Source of the DNA: an uncultured Pelagibacteraceae bacterium
Lineage (GTDB): Bacteria; Pseudomonadota; Alphaproteobacteria; Pelagibacterales; Pelagibacteraceae
Reading direction: 5' to 3'
Assembly: GCA_902524595.1 (NCBI GenBank)
Contig: CABZDS010000009.1
Span: 1 to 44,051 of the forward strand
Length of the DNA stretch: 44,051 bases
The notes below the pieces were generated by a model. The model did no database searches and was not told the origin of the DNA. It saw only the letters and a program-made list of their open reading frames with translations. The position numbers and the translations under genes were made by a program. Position 1 is the first letter of the stretch, and each line of letters begins with the position of its first letter. Below, piece after piece: positions 32,663 through 41,391 of this stretch.

Positions 32663-35600
32663 ATGAAATTTAAATTTTTAATTTTATTTTGTACAGTTTT
32701 TTTTAATATTTATAGTTCAAGTTATTCATCAAATTTTAATAATTTTTCTGAGTTGAGAGATTGTGTTGATACTTATTATAAATATGAAATGTTTCTAAAC
32801 AATCTACAAAAATGTTTTGATAAAAAAAATATCAAAGTTGATAAAAAAGTTTACAGGATAATAGATAATAGAACTGGAATAATAGACGATATTGTTGACT
32901 TGAACATAGAAGGTTTTAATAAAAAAAAAGACTTAGGTGATATTTTAGATAATATTTTTTCTCCTGAATTTAAGAAAAAAGCAGATGATGATATATTCGA
33001 TAGACCAACAGCATTATCTGAAAATTATCTCAAAAATTATAAAGAAAAAATTGAAGTAAATAATATTCAAAAAAATAAAATTGATTTAACAAATAATGAT
33101 TTTGTAAAATTAAATAATCATATTAGAAATAATCCAAAAGATATCTTTGCTTTGACAGAAGATATAAACCGTCTAGCTTTAGATGAAAACTATATATCAG
33201 AATTTAAGAGGCAGGAAGCTATGCTGAATCTTTATAATTCATTTAACCCTTTAGATCTAAATATTATTTTTAATTCAAATCCACCGGTTATGAATAATCC
33301 TATTGCTTTAGTTGGGCTTGCTGGAGCCGTTGCTTTAGGAGCTGGTGGAGGTGGGGGTGGCGGAGGAAGTGGGGGATCTTCTGGTCCTGCTACTATTTCA
33401 TACTCCAAATCATCAAGTAGTATTAGTGAATGTGGCACATCTATCACTTTTACAGCAAATTTGACCAAAGCTCATACATCGAACGTTTCAATTACATATT
33501 CTACTGGAGGAACAGCAACTGATGGTGTTGATTATAATTTATCATCAACAAGTTCAACAATTGTAGCTGGTGGAACTTCTGCATCAATAACACTATCTCC
33601 AGTAAATGACACAACTAATGAAATATCTGAAACAGTTATTGTGACAGCTAGTACAACAGATGTATCCTCAACTGGTAATACTAGTACTACAATAACTATA
33701 CACGATTATGTTTTGGCTTGTAATTCAACTGCTTATTCTGAAGACACATCTGTTCAAAATACAATCATAAATAGGTCTTCCTGGACAGAAGTAGATAAAT
33801 CAGGAAATAATCTTCATCCTTATGAATTAACTAATTTACATAAAGCACACTCTTACAAAAATGGAAGTGGTCAATTTTTGACTGGTGAAGGTGAAACAAT
33901 ATTTATAATTGATGATAAATTTACACCGGCGCATGAAACTTATAATAATAAAACTGTAACAGTTATAGATACAACAACTCCGAGTACTACTTCGTTTAAT
34001 CATGGTGATCATGTCGCTAGTATAGCTGCAGGTGATATAAATGGAACAACTCAAGGAGTTGCTCCAGATGCTGATCTAGTATTGGCGTCTTTTGATACAA
34101 GTAGTATTGCAAACTTAGCGACTGATCTTGATACCGCAAGAACAAATCATGCTCCAATTGTTGTAAATAATAGTTGGGGAATACAACAAAATTGTAACGG
34201 ATTAGGAGTATGTACAAGTGCATTAGAATTTGACGAAGTTAAAACAGCCGCTTCAAATAATGGTGTTACTTTTAGAGATCAAATGGCAAATAATTGGGGA
34301 AGTTCTTCTGCTGTTTCCAGTTTTATTACCGCATTAGACAATTTTCAAAATAATGGAGTAGTTGTATGGGCGAGTTCGAATTATGTAAATGATAATGATG
34401 TTGGTGTTGAGGGTGGATTGCCAGCGTATTTTGATGGTGTCCAAGATTCTGTAGATCTATCAGATGCATGGATTTCAGTTATGTATGCAGATTTTACAGG
34501 CTCCTCTTTGACTGGTGCCTCTACCTCTGATTTTACAAGACGAGGAAATCCATGTGGAAATGCAAAAGAATGGTGTTTAGTTGTAGATGATTTTGACATC
34601 AATGCAGCAAGTCACGTAGACGCTGGAGGGACAAGTCAATATACAAGACTTTCAGGTTCATCAATGGGAGCTCCGCAAGTTTCTGGAATGATTGCCCTAC
34701 TTGGACAAGCATTTCCAAATCATACTCCCGAACAACTAACAGATCGGTTACTAGCTTCAGCTAATAACGCTTGGTTTACACCTACTGGAAATACAACATT
34801 CACAACGCATGGTGCATCAATCCAGCATGGTTATAACGATGAGTGGGGACATGGAGTTCCTGACGTTTATGCAGCTTTATCTCCAATAACTACAAGCAAA
34901 AATCCGTTATCATTTGGTGGAGGGGGTGGATCTGGTGGTGGCGGATCAGGTGGTGGTGGATCTGGTCAGGCACTTCCTTTTGCTAATATTACTAAACACT
35001 CAGTTCATGAAACTAAATTATCAACATCTAATTCTATAGGTGACGCTATTTATAAATCTCTAAATAACAAAAAGGTTTATGCTTACGATGCTTTAAATGG
35101 TGGGTTTGAATTAAATCTTTCTAATTTTATTGAATTTGAAAGTTTTGAAACTCAAATAATTAGCACTACATTTGAAGAAGAATTCAATATTTTAAGAAAT
35201 AAAAAATTTGATAAAGTTAAAGTTAATGAAACAAATTTTGAAGGCGAATTTTTAAGTTTTAAAGATAAATATGATCGAGGGATAAGTATTACTTTAGATA
35301 GTAATAGTATAGCTAATCAAAATTTCAATAAACAGGGAAATAATTTTTATAAAAATCCATTTACTTCTGAAAATGAGGGAATAGGATTAAATAATAAATT
35401 ATTTGTTTTTGGCAATGAATTATTGATAAGTTACAACAATTCAAAAGTTAATCCTCTTACCAATATCAATAAAAATATTATCTTGCCCTTGGAAAACTTG
35501 TCAATGTCAATTAACTTAAAAAATGATAAAATTGAATTATTTAAATTTACAGCAGGCTTAATGAGAGAAGAAAGTAGCTTTCTGTTGTCTAAACCTGAAG

Positions 35601-36097
35601 GTGCTTTTAGTCTAGACGACAAAGGTAGTTTATCAAACTATTATGGAATAAATTTATCTAAAACAATAAATGAATTTGGTAATATTTATTTGAATTCAAT
35701 GTTGAGTAGTACGTCAATAAAAAGTAATTCAAATTCTATGTTGATAAATGCATCAGAGATACTTTCCTCAAATTTTGAAATTGGATTTAAAAAAGAAAAT
35801 TTATATAAAAGTGATGTGTTAAATTTATCATTTTCTCAACCAAATAAAGTTGAAAATGGAAATATGAGTTTTAGATTATTAGGATTGGCAGATAAAAATG
35901 GAATTATACCTTTTGAAGATCATATAATTAATCTTAGTCCATCTGGAAGACAAAAAGATTTAGTTTTAAGTTATTATAAAAACTTTGATACTGGGCTTAA
36001 AGTTGGACTAAAGACAATTGTTACAGATGATTTGGGTCATATTAAAGATAAAAACTTAAGAACTAATATTTTAGCAACCATTTCACTTGGTTTTTAA
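32663..36097 (+). CDS. secreted subtilisin-like protease with Calx-beta and C-terminal barrel-like domain
   Basis: A 1144-residue exported protein. Residues 1 to about 22 are a signal peptide. About 25-210 is a Lys/Asn-rich region with no family I recognise. A Gly-rich run (228-240) leads into a Calx-beta-like module (about 242-350). The S8 subtilase domain (about 360-740) has D417 (FIIDDKF), H447 (NHGDHVA), oxyanion N573 and S667 (SGSSMGAP), so it should be active. A (GGGGS)3-like linker spans 752-768. The last 370 residues contain alternating hydrophobic strands and end in Phe, as outer-membrane barrels do, giving an autotransporter-like design. Localisation is probably outer membrane or cell surface. 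It is preceded by weak translation signals and stands alone between a DMT gene and livK. Confidence 0.82.
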   Translation: MKFKFLILFCTVFFNIYSSSYSSNFNNFSELRDCVDTYYKYEMFLNNLQKCFDKKNIKVDKKVYRIIDNRTGIIDDIVDLNIEGFNKKKDLGDILDNIFSPEFKKKADDDIFDRPTALSENYLKNYKEKIEVNNIQKNKIDLTNNDFVKLNNHIRNNPKDIFALTEDINRLALDENYISEFKRQEAMLNLYNSFNPLDLNIIFNSNPPVMNNPIALVGLAGAVALGAGGGGGGGGSGGSSGPATISYSKSSSSISECGTSITFTANLTKAHTSNVSITYSTGGTATDGVDYNLSSTSSTIVAGGTSASITLSPVNDTTNEISETVIVTASTTDVSSTGNTSTTITIHDYVLACNSTAYSEDTSVQNTIINRSSWTEVDKSGNNLHPYELTNLHKAHSYKNGSGQFLTGEGETIFIIDDKFTPAHETYNNKTVTVIDTTTPSTTSFNHGDHVASIAAGDINGTTQGVAPDADLVLASFDTSSIANLATDLDTARTNHAPIVVNNSWGIQQNCNGLGVCTSALEFDEVKTAASNNGVTFRDQMANNWGSSSAVSSFITALDNFQNNGVVVWASSNYVNDNDVGVEGGLPAYFDGVQDSVDLSDAWISVMYADFTGSSLTGASTSDFTRRGNPCGNAKEWCLVVDDFDINAASHVDAGGTSQYTRLSGSSMGAPQVSGMIALLGQAFPNHTPEQLTDRLLASANNAWFTPTGNTTFTTHGASIQHGYNDEWGHGVPDVYAALSPITTSKNPLSFGGGGGSGGGGSGGGGSGQALPFANITKHSVHETKLSTSNSIGDAIYKSLNNKKVYAYDALNGGFELNLSNFIEFESFETQIISTTFEEEFNILRNKKFDKVKVNETNFEGEFLSFKDKYDRGISITLDSNSIANQNFNKQGNNFYKNPFTSENEGIGLNNKLFVFGNELLISYNNSKVNPLTNINKNIILPLENLSMSINLKNDKIELFKFTAGLMREESSFLLSKPEGAFSLDDKGSLSNYYGINLSKTINEFGNIYLNSMLSSTSIKSNSNSMLINASEILSSNFEIGFKKENLYKSDVLNLSFSQPNKVENGNMSFRLLGLADKNGIIPFEDHIINLSPSGRQKDLVLSYYKNFDTGLKVGLKTIVTDDLGHIKDKNLRTNILATISLGF
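33344..33382 (+). repeat. glycine-coding low-complexity tract 1 in the protease
   Basis: Codes for eight glycines followed by SGGSS (residues 228-240). It is a G-rich patch in otherwise AT-rich DNA and separates the N-terminal region from the Calx-beta-like module. Probably a flexible linker. Confidence 0.7.
34916..34966 (+). repeat. glycine-serine tandem repeat linker in the protease
   Basis: Codes for three consecutive GGGGS-type units (residues 752-768), using different synonymous codons (ggt, gga, ggg, ggc; tct, tca). It sits exactly between the subtilase domain and the C-terminal strand-rich domain. Repeat-length variation among relatives would be expected. Confidence 0.85.
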
Positions 36098-36160
36098 TAT
36101 TTAATTCAAAACCTCTTAGACAACAGTGATTTTTTTATTAAAAGTTGTCAATTTTCTCGT

Positions 36161-36188
36161 TGAAAAAAAAATCTAATAGGATTTAATT
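36161..36188 (+). promoter_or_regulatory. candidate promoter for livK
   Basis: TTGAAA (36161-36166), a 16-base spacer and TTTAAT (36183-36188), each 5/6 to sigma-70 consensus. Transcription would begin about 30 bases before the livK ATG, just upstream of a 14-bp palindrome at 36201-36214. Confidence 0.4.
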
Positions 36189-36200
36189 TTAATTATATAA

Positions 36201-36214
36201 ATTGTTAACAATTA
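36201..36214. promoter_or_regulatory. 14-bp palindrome in the livK leader
   Basis: AATTGTTAACAATT is a perfect 14-bp palindrome directly before the Shine-Dalgarno AAAGGGA of livK. Its place just downstream of the candidate promoter suits a repressor site, or a small leader hairpin limiting ribosome access. Confidence 0.4.
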
Positions 36215-36224
36215 AAGGGAAAAT

Positions 36225-37415
36225 ATGAAAAAATTAATAATTGGTATATTGGTGTTTGTCTTGAGCTTTACAGCAAAAGCTTTTTCAGATGGACATGGTA
36301 TAAAAATGGGAGTTATATTAGGATTTACTGGTCCTATTGAAACTCTAACACCAGCAATGGCTGCCTCGGCTGAGCTCGCTTTTAAAGAAGCCTCAGATTC
36401 TGGTTCATTACTTGGCGGAAAAAAAATATCTGTAGAAAGAGCTGACTCAACTTGTGTTGACTCTGCTGCTGCTACAACTGCTGCGCAAGGATTAATTGAT
36501 AGTGGAGTAGTTGCAATTATGGGAGCAGATTGTTCTGGAGTAACAGGTGCAATCGCAACTAATGTTGCTGTTCCAAACGGTGTTGTAATGATTTCTCCAT
36601 CGGCAACTTCACCAGGTTTAACAACTCTAAGCGATAATGGATACTTTTTTAGAACGGCTCCATCAGATGCTAGAGGAGGTCAAGTCTTGGCAGATATTAC
36701 GAAGGACAGAAAAGTTAAATCACTAGCAGTAACTCATACTAACAATGACTACGGAAAAGGTTTAGCAGATGTTTATGTAGCTGCAGTTAAAGCACATGGT
36801 ATTAATGTAACAGCTGTTACAGCACATGAAGAAGGTAAAGGTGACTATGGTGCAGAAGTTGCAACACTTGCAGCGGCAGGTGGTGATGCTCTTGCAGTTT
36901 TAGGTTACTTAGATCAAGCTGGTGGTAGTATAATTCAAGGATCATTAGACTCAGGATCTTTTGACACTTTTGTTCTTTCAGATGGAATGATTGGTGATTC
37001 TCTTACTGACAGATTTGGAAAAGATTTAAATAAATCATTTGGATCTTTACCTGGATCAATGGGTAAAGGTGCTGGTATATTTAAAGAGGTTGCTAGCGCT
37101 GGTGGTATCGATTCATCAGGTCCATATACAGGTGAAAGTTATGATGCAGCTGCTTTGATCACGCTTGCAATGCAAGCTGGTGGAAAAGCTGACAGAATGA
37201 CTGTTCAAAAAAATGTAATGTCAGTTGCCAATGCTCCTGGAACAAAAATTTATCCAGGTGAATTAAAGAAAGCACTTGATTTATTAGCTAAAGGTAAAGC
37301 GGTAAATTACGAAGGTGCCACAGCTGTTGAATTAACAGATGTCGGTGAATCTTTTGGATCTTTTATTGAAAAAGAAATAAAAGGTGGAAAGTTTAAAGAC
37401 AAAAAACAAAGATAA
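36225..37415 (+). CDS. livK: Liv-type ABC transporter substrate-binding protein
   Basis: Periplasmic binding protein of the branched-chain amino acid/amide (type I) family, 396 residues. Residues 1-19 form a signal peptide ending in AKA. The mature protein opens with IKMGVILGFTGPIETLTPAMAASAELAF, then MGADCSGVTGAIA, AVTHTNNDYGKG and GESYDAAALI, all usual for this group. The ligand could be branched-chain amino acids, amides, GABA or another amino or dicarboxylic acid. It faces the permease/ATPase genes convergently and has its own leader and terminator, consistent with high expression. Confidence 0.9.
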   Translation: MKKLIIGILVFVLSFTAKAFSDGHGIKMGVILGFTGPIETLTPAMAASAELAFKEASDSGSLLGGKKISVERADSTCVDSAAATTAAQGLIDSGVVAIMGADCSGVTGAIATNVAVPNGVVMISPSATSPGLTTLSDNGYFFRTAPSDARGGQVLADITKDRKVKSLAVTHTNNDYGKGLADVYVAAVKAHGINVTAVTAHEEGKGDYGAEVATLAAAGGDALAVLGYLDQAGGSIIQGSLDSGSFDTFVLSDGMIGDSLTDRFGKDLNKSFGSLPGSMGKGAGIFKEVASAGGIDSSGPYTGESYDAAALITLAMQAGGKADRMTVQKNVMSVANAPGTKIYPGELKKALDLLAKGKAVNYEGATAVELTDVGESFGSFIEKEIKGGKFKDKKQR

Positions 37416-37422
37416 TTAGAGA

Positions 37423-37454
37423 TTAAAACCCCAGTTTCTTTACTGGGGTTTTAA
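37423..37454. terminator. bidirectional rho-independent terminator after livK
   Basis: A 13-bp stem, TTAAAACCCCAGT (37423-37435) with ACTGGGGTTTTAA (37442-37454), and a 6-base loop. It terminates livK on plus and the livG-F-H-M run on minus. The stop codon of the 22-codon ORF downstream of livM lies in its right arm. Confidence 0.85.
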
Positions 37455-37519
37455 AATATATATTTATCAGATAAATAAAATATTAATCCTAAAACAATAC
37501 CTAATAAAATATAATACAT
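37451..37519 (-). CDS. candidate 22-residue single-pass membrane peptide coupled to livM
   Basis: Its ATG overlaps the livM stop codon (TAATG) on the minus strand, the same coupling used elsewhere in this operon. The 22 residues (MYYILLGIVLGLIFYLSDKYIF) form one hydrophobic helix followed by a short polar end, and the stop lies in the terminator stem. It could be a small transporter-associated protein or a chance ORF. The length and the coupling position argue for translation, but I recognise no family. Confidence 0.4.
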   Translation of the reverse strand: MYYILLGIVLGLIFYLSDKYIF

Positions 37520-38889
37520 TATTGTTTAATAATTTTTTCTGGAATAATTCCTTGAGGTCTGTAACGCATTATTAAAAGTAAACCTATTCCAATAACTAAG
37601 AATCTAAAATATGGAGCACTTTCTATTAAGTGAACTTTAAATGCATTAGTTTCTGGCAGATGAGATGTAAACAAATTAATCAAAAATAATGCAATTGGAG
37701 CAGCTTCGACCCATAAGAACCAAACTACAAATCCCCCTAAAATTGCTCCAAAATTATTTCCTGTTCCACCTACTAGAACCATGACCCAAATTACAAAAGT
37801 GTATCTCATGGGTCTGTAGCTACCTGGAGTAAACAAACCATCATTTGTAACCATCATAGCTCCAGCTAAGCCAACAATAGCCGATCCTAAAATAAAAATA
37901 AGAAGATGCTCCTTGACAATATTTTTACCCATAGCACTTGCTGCCTCTTCATTATCTCTTATAGCTCTCATTTTTCTTCCCCAAGGTGAATAAAGAGCCT
38001 TCTGTGTCACAATTAACAAAATAATAACAACAGTAAGAAATAAACCTGTAAAACATAATTTTACATAAACTGATGAAGCATCAATAACCATTTGATTTAG
38101 AGCTTCTTGTTTATCAGAGATTGAATTAATTAAATTTAATTTTGATGAATTAAATTTTGCAACTAAGTCTATAAACCATTCTGAAGTTTGTAGATCTATT
38201 TCGTATGGTGCTGGTCTTTTTAATCCTATTACATTTTTTACACCTCTTGCCAACCATTCCTCGTGTTTGATAATTGAAACTATAATTTCTGCTATCAATA
38301 ATGTTGCAATAGCTAAATAATCTGCTCGAAGACCTAATGCGATCTTTCCTATGACAAAAGCTAAACTGCCAGCCAACAGCGCACCAAAAATCCAAGAAAA
38401 TAAAACAGGTAATCCCATGCCACCTAGAAATCCTGTCTTTGCGGGTTCTACCGATTCGATCGCCTCTATTCCAGGGGCGGCAGTTACTCTTAATAAAATT
38501 ATGCCAGCTAAAATTACAGAGGCTACTGAGTAGTTTCTTAATTTAGATTTATCAAATCTATTAAGTATAAATTTAACCACAAAGATAATTGCAACAATTA
38601 TCCATATACAAGCTAAAATATTTAAACCACCAACCTGCCAGGCTTTTTTGACTGGTTCAACCGAAACTAAGACTACAGCTAATCCGCCTAATGCTGTGTA
38701 TCCCATTATACCAAAATTAATCAATCCTGCATAACCCCACTGTATGTTTGCTCCAATTGTCATAACTGCGGAAATTAAACAATAATTTAAAATAGTTAAT
38801 GCGATAGACCAGGATTGAAATATCCCAACCATAATAATTAAAAATATCATAATAGAGTATGCAGTGATGACATTTTTATAATTTTTCAT
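37519..38889 (-). CDS. livM: Liv-type ABC transporter permease LivM
   Basis: Inner-membrane permease of 456 residues, longer than usual because of extended loops (about 130-155 and 215-260). The ATPase-contact motif is WGRKMRAIRDNEEAASAMGKN, followed by GLAGAMMVTNDG and MVLVGGTGNNFGAILGG, typical of LivM. The ATG overlaps the livH stop (ATGA). It is the last full-length gene of the Liv run and is followed by a coupled 22-codon ORF and a terminator. Confidence 0.9.
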   Translation of the reverse strand: MKNYKNVITAYSIMIFLIIMVGIFQSWSIALTILNYCLISAVMTIGANIQWGYAGLINFGIMGYTALGGLAVVLVSVEPVKKAWQVGGLNILACIWIIVAIIFVVKFILNRFDKSKLRNYSVASVILAGIILLRVTAAPGIEAIESVEPAKTGFLGGMGLPVLFSWIFGALLAGSLAFVIGKIALGLRADYLAIATLLIAEIIVSIIKHEEWLARGVKNVIGLKRPAPYEIDLQTSEWFIDLVAKFNSSKLNLINSISDKQEALNQMVIDASSVYVKLCFTGLFLTVVIILLIVTQKALYSPWGRKMRAIRDNEEAASAMGKNIVKEHLLIFILGSAIVGLAGAMMVTNDGLFTPGSYRPMRYTFVIWVMVLVGGTGNNFGAILGGFVVWFLWVEAAPIALFLINLFTSHLPETNAFKVHLIESAPYFRFLVIGIGLLLIMRYRPQGIIPEKIIKQ

Positions 38890-39895
38890 ATGACTTTTCC
38901 TTTAAAGATACCTGACGGTCTTATTAATAAAACAATTACTAAAATAGAGAATGAAACTGCAAACTTATAGTCTGTCGATAATAATTGAAGTAAAGAATCT
39001 GGCTCGAGATTTTCAGGTAATAGATATGAAATAAATCTTTTGTATGCGTAAGTTACAAATATTTCTGCAAAAGCTATTACATATCCACCCAAGAAAGCTC
39101 CAAATGGATTTCCGATCCCCCCAACAATCGCTGCGGCAAATATTGGAAGCATATTATTAAAATAAACAAAAGGTCTATAACTTTTATCTAAACCATATAA
39201 TACTCCACCAATAGTAGCCAAAATTCCTGCGATGATCCATGTTATCAAAACAACTCTCTTAGGATCTATACCAGACAATAATGCTAAATCTTCATTGTCT
39301 GAATAAGCTCTCATACTTGTTCCAGTTTTTGTTCTATTTAAAAACCAAAACATTATTGAAACAACAATTAAAGTTACAATGATTGTTATTGCTTGCGTCG
39401 ATTTTAGAGTTATACCTTCTGCAAGACCTGTCATTTCTTTAAATTCTGTTGCTTTAAGTATGAATTTTTCACCATCTAAAAATCTTCTGTCAGATGGTCC
39501 AATGATTATTCTAATTAGTGCTTGAGTGACAAACATTACCCCAACGCTGACCATTGCAAACTGGACTGGAGGACTTTTTTTATCCTATAATAACTGAATA
39601 CAAATTTATCTATAATTAACATATATATAATCATCATTAAGATTGCGAAAGGAATTGTTAAAAGCGCTGTTGGCAAAACACCTAAACCAATGCCTAATGA
39701 TTGAAAATAATACGTAAAAATAACTGCAAACATTGTTCCAAAAGACATCATGTCTCCAGTTGCAAAATTTGCAAATCTCAAAACTGCGTAAATTAAAGTA
39801 ACAAAAATTGCACCTAAAGCTAATTGAGAACCATATGCTAGTGCTGGTATTACTGTAAAATTAAAAAGTACAATTATTGCATTTAAAAAATCCAT
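38886..39895 (-). CDS. livH: Liv-type ABC transporter permease LivH, split by a one-base frameshift
   Basis: Two overlapping frames together make one LivH. The first (39895 to 39536, 119 codons) gives the N-terminal helices including AVLRFANFATGDMMSFG up to YYRIKK. The second (39554 to 38886) begins MVSVGVMFVTQALIRIIIG and contains the contact motif RAYSDNEDLALLSGID. Shifting by -1 at the seven-A run (39575-39581) joins them as RIKKSPPVQFAMVSVG and yields about 336 residues, a normal LivH length. The heptamer A AAA AAA is in the right phase for -1 ribosomal slippage, and one added A in the mRNA would also restore the frame. A sequencing indel in the homopolymer is the simplest alternative. 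A disrupted permease would be odd in an otherwise intact transporter. Confidence 0.85.
39575..39581 (-). other. A7 slippery site at the livH frame junction
   Basis: On the minus strand the codons read AUA AAA AAA GUC. A -1 slip on A AAA AAA gives AUA AAA AAA AGU CCU, exactly the phase that joins the two halves of livH. I did not identify a convincing stimulatory stem immediately downstream. Confidence 0.6.
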
Positions 39896-40602
39896 TATGC
39901 TCCCAAAAATGATCTACGAACCACGGGATCCTCAAGTAAATCATTACCAGATCCCTCAAATTTATTTTGTCCAGTTACCAATACGTAGCCTCGATCTGAA
40001 ATACTTAATGCTTGCTTTGCATTTTGCTCGACCATAATAACGGCAACGTTTGTTTTTTTTACTTTGATTATATGTTCAAATAATTCATCCATTACAATTG
40101 GAGAAACTCCAGCGGTGGGCTCATCTAACATTAAAACTGATGGATCACTCATTAAAGCCCTTCCAAGAGCAACTTGCTGTCGTTGACCACCAGATAATTG
40201 ACCGACGACTTGGGATTTTTTTTCACTTAAGATTGGAAATAAACTATAAATACCATCAATTTTATTTTCTAAACTCCCTTCTGTTAAAAAGCCACCGATC
40301 TCTAAATTTTCTCTTACAGTCAATTCAGCAAATACATTTCTTGTTTGTGGAACAAATGAAATGCCCTTTTTTACTCGATCTTGAGGATTAATATTTGAAA
40401 TATCTTCTCCATTCAAAGTTACTGATCCTGATTTTAATTTTAATAATCCAAGCATTGCTTTCATAGCTGTTGATTTGCCAGCACCGTTTGGACCTAGAAT
40501 AGCTACTATCTCTCCTTTATTTGCAGTTATGGAGCATGAACTAATAATATCAGGGCCATCCCCATAACCTGCAGTCATTTTTAATCCTTTAAAGTATGCC
40601 AT
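39895..40602 (-). CDS. livF: Liv-type ABC transporter ATPase LivF
   Basis: Cytoplasmic ATPase of 235 residues, a normal LivF length. Walker A is GPNGAGKST, followed by SFVPQTRNVFAELTVRENLEIGG, LSGGQRQQVALGRAL, Walker B VLMLDEP and IMVEQNAKQAL, the last two typical of LivF. The start overlaps the livG stop, and the stop overlaps the livH ATG (TAATG), so the subunits are made in series. Confidence 0.92.
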   Translation of the reverse strand: MAYFKGLKMTAGYGDGPDIISSCSITANKGEIVAILGPNGAGKSTAMKAMLGLLKLKSGSVTLNGEDISNINPQDRVKKGISFVPQTRNVFAELTVRENLEIGGFLTEGSLENKIDGIYSLFPILSEKKSQVVGQLSGGQRQQVALGRALMSDPSVLMLDEPTAGVSPIVMDELFEHIIKVKKTNVAVIMVEQNAKQALSISDRGYVLVTGQNKFEGSGNDLLEDPVVRRSFLGA

Positions 40603-41390
40603 TAATTTTCTTTTTTTGTTAAATTTGACTTTCCTAAATAACTCTCGATTACTTTTTCGTTTTTTTTCACTTCTTCTGATGTTCCTTCAAATAAAACTGA
40701 ACCATCTGCCATTACTATAACTGGATCACACATTCTGCTTATAAAATCCATATCATGCTCTATCATACAAAAGGTATAATTTTTTTCTTTATTCAATTTT
40801 AATATTGCAGTTCCTAGATCTTTTAAAAGTGTTCGATTAACTCCCGCTCCCACCTCATCAAGTAAAACTAATTTTGCATCAACCATCATTGTTCTTCCTA
40901 ATTCTAATAATTTTTTTTGTCCTCCCGAAAGGTTTCCAGCTCTTTCATTAGCTAAATGTGTTAAATTAAGAAAATCTACAACCTCATAGGCTTTTTCTCT
41001 AATAACTTTTTCCTCTTTTTTAACTAGTCCAGGTTTAATAAGCGCATTTAATAAATTTTCTCCACTTTGATTTGCAGGCACCATCATTAGGTTCTCTAAT
41101 ACTGTTAAGTTTGAAAATTCATGTGCAATTTGAAATGTCCTTAATAAACCTCTGCCAAACAATTCATAAGATGGGACATCAGTAATATTTTCATCATTAA
41201 ATATTACCTCTCCATCATTAGATTTTAAATTTCCAGCTATTAAATTAAATAAGGTTGTTTTTCCTGATCCGTTTGGGCCGATTATTCCAGTGATTGAGCC
41301 TGATCTAATATTTAATGAACAATTTGATACTGCGGCTAACCCTCCAAATAACTTTGTAAGATTATTTACCTGTAAGATATTATCAGACAT
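40602..41390 (-). CDS. livG: Liv-type ABC transporter ATPase LivG
   Basis: Cytoplasmic ATPase of 262 residues. Walker A is GPNGSGKTT, then FGRGLLRTFQIAHEFSNLTVLENLM, the signature LSGGQKKLLELGRTMM, Walker B LVLLDEVGAG and FCMIEHDMDFI. The E-V-G-A-G variant after Walker B and IEHDM are characteristic of LivG. It lies 1 bp after the ProC-like gene, which thus appears to be cotranscribed with the transporter. Confidence 0.92.
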   Translation of the reverse strand: MSDNILQVNNLTKLFGGLAAVSNCSLNIRSGSITGIIGPNGSGKTTLFNLIAGNLKSNDGEVIFNDENITDVPSYELFGRGLLRTFQIAHEFSNLTVLENLMMVPANQSGENLLNALIKPGLVKKEEKVIREKAYEVVDFLNLTHLANERAGNLSGGQKKLLELGRTMMVDAKLVLLDEVGAGVNRTLLKDLGTAILKLNKEKNYTFCMIEHDMDFISRMCDPVIVMADGSVLFEGTSEEVKKNEKVIESYLGKSNLTKKEN

Positions 41391-41391
41391 T

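Noticed and set aside
33232..33468. Proline-rich reverse-strand frame opposite the protease
   Set aside because: It is the antisense reading of the glycine tract, with no start signal and no family resemblance.
34916..34966. (GGGGS)3 sequence as vector or construct contamination
   Set aside because: It lies in a continuous native frame between matching domains, uses varied codons, and the protein has a second natural glycine tract.
36119..36151. GACAAC/GTTGTC inverted repeat after the protease as a terminator
   Set aside because: The arms are only 6 bp with a loop of about 20 bases and no adjacent T tract, so it is too weak to call.
38886..39895. Two separate genes for the two livH frames
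   Set aside because: Neither half alone makes a LivH permease; together, shifted by one base, they give the normal length and motif order.
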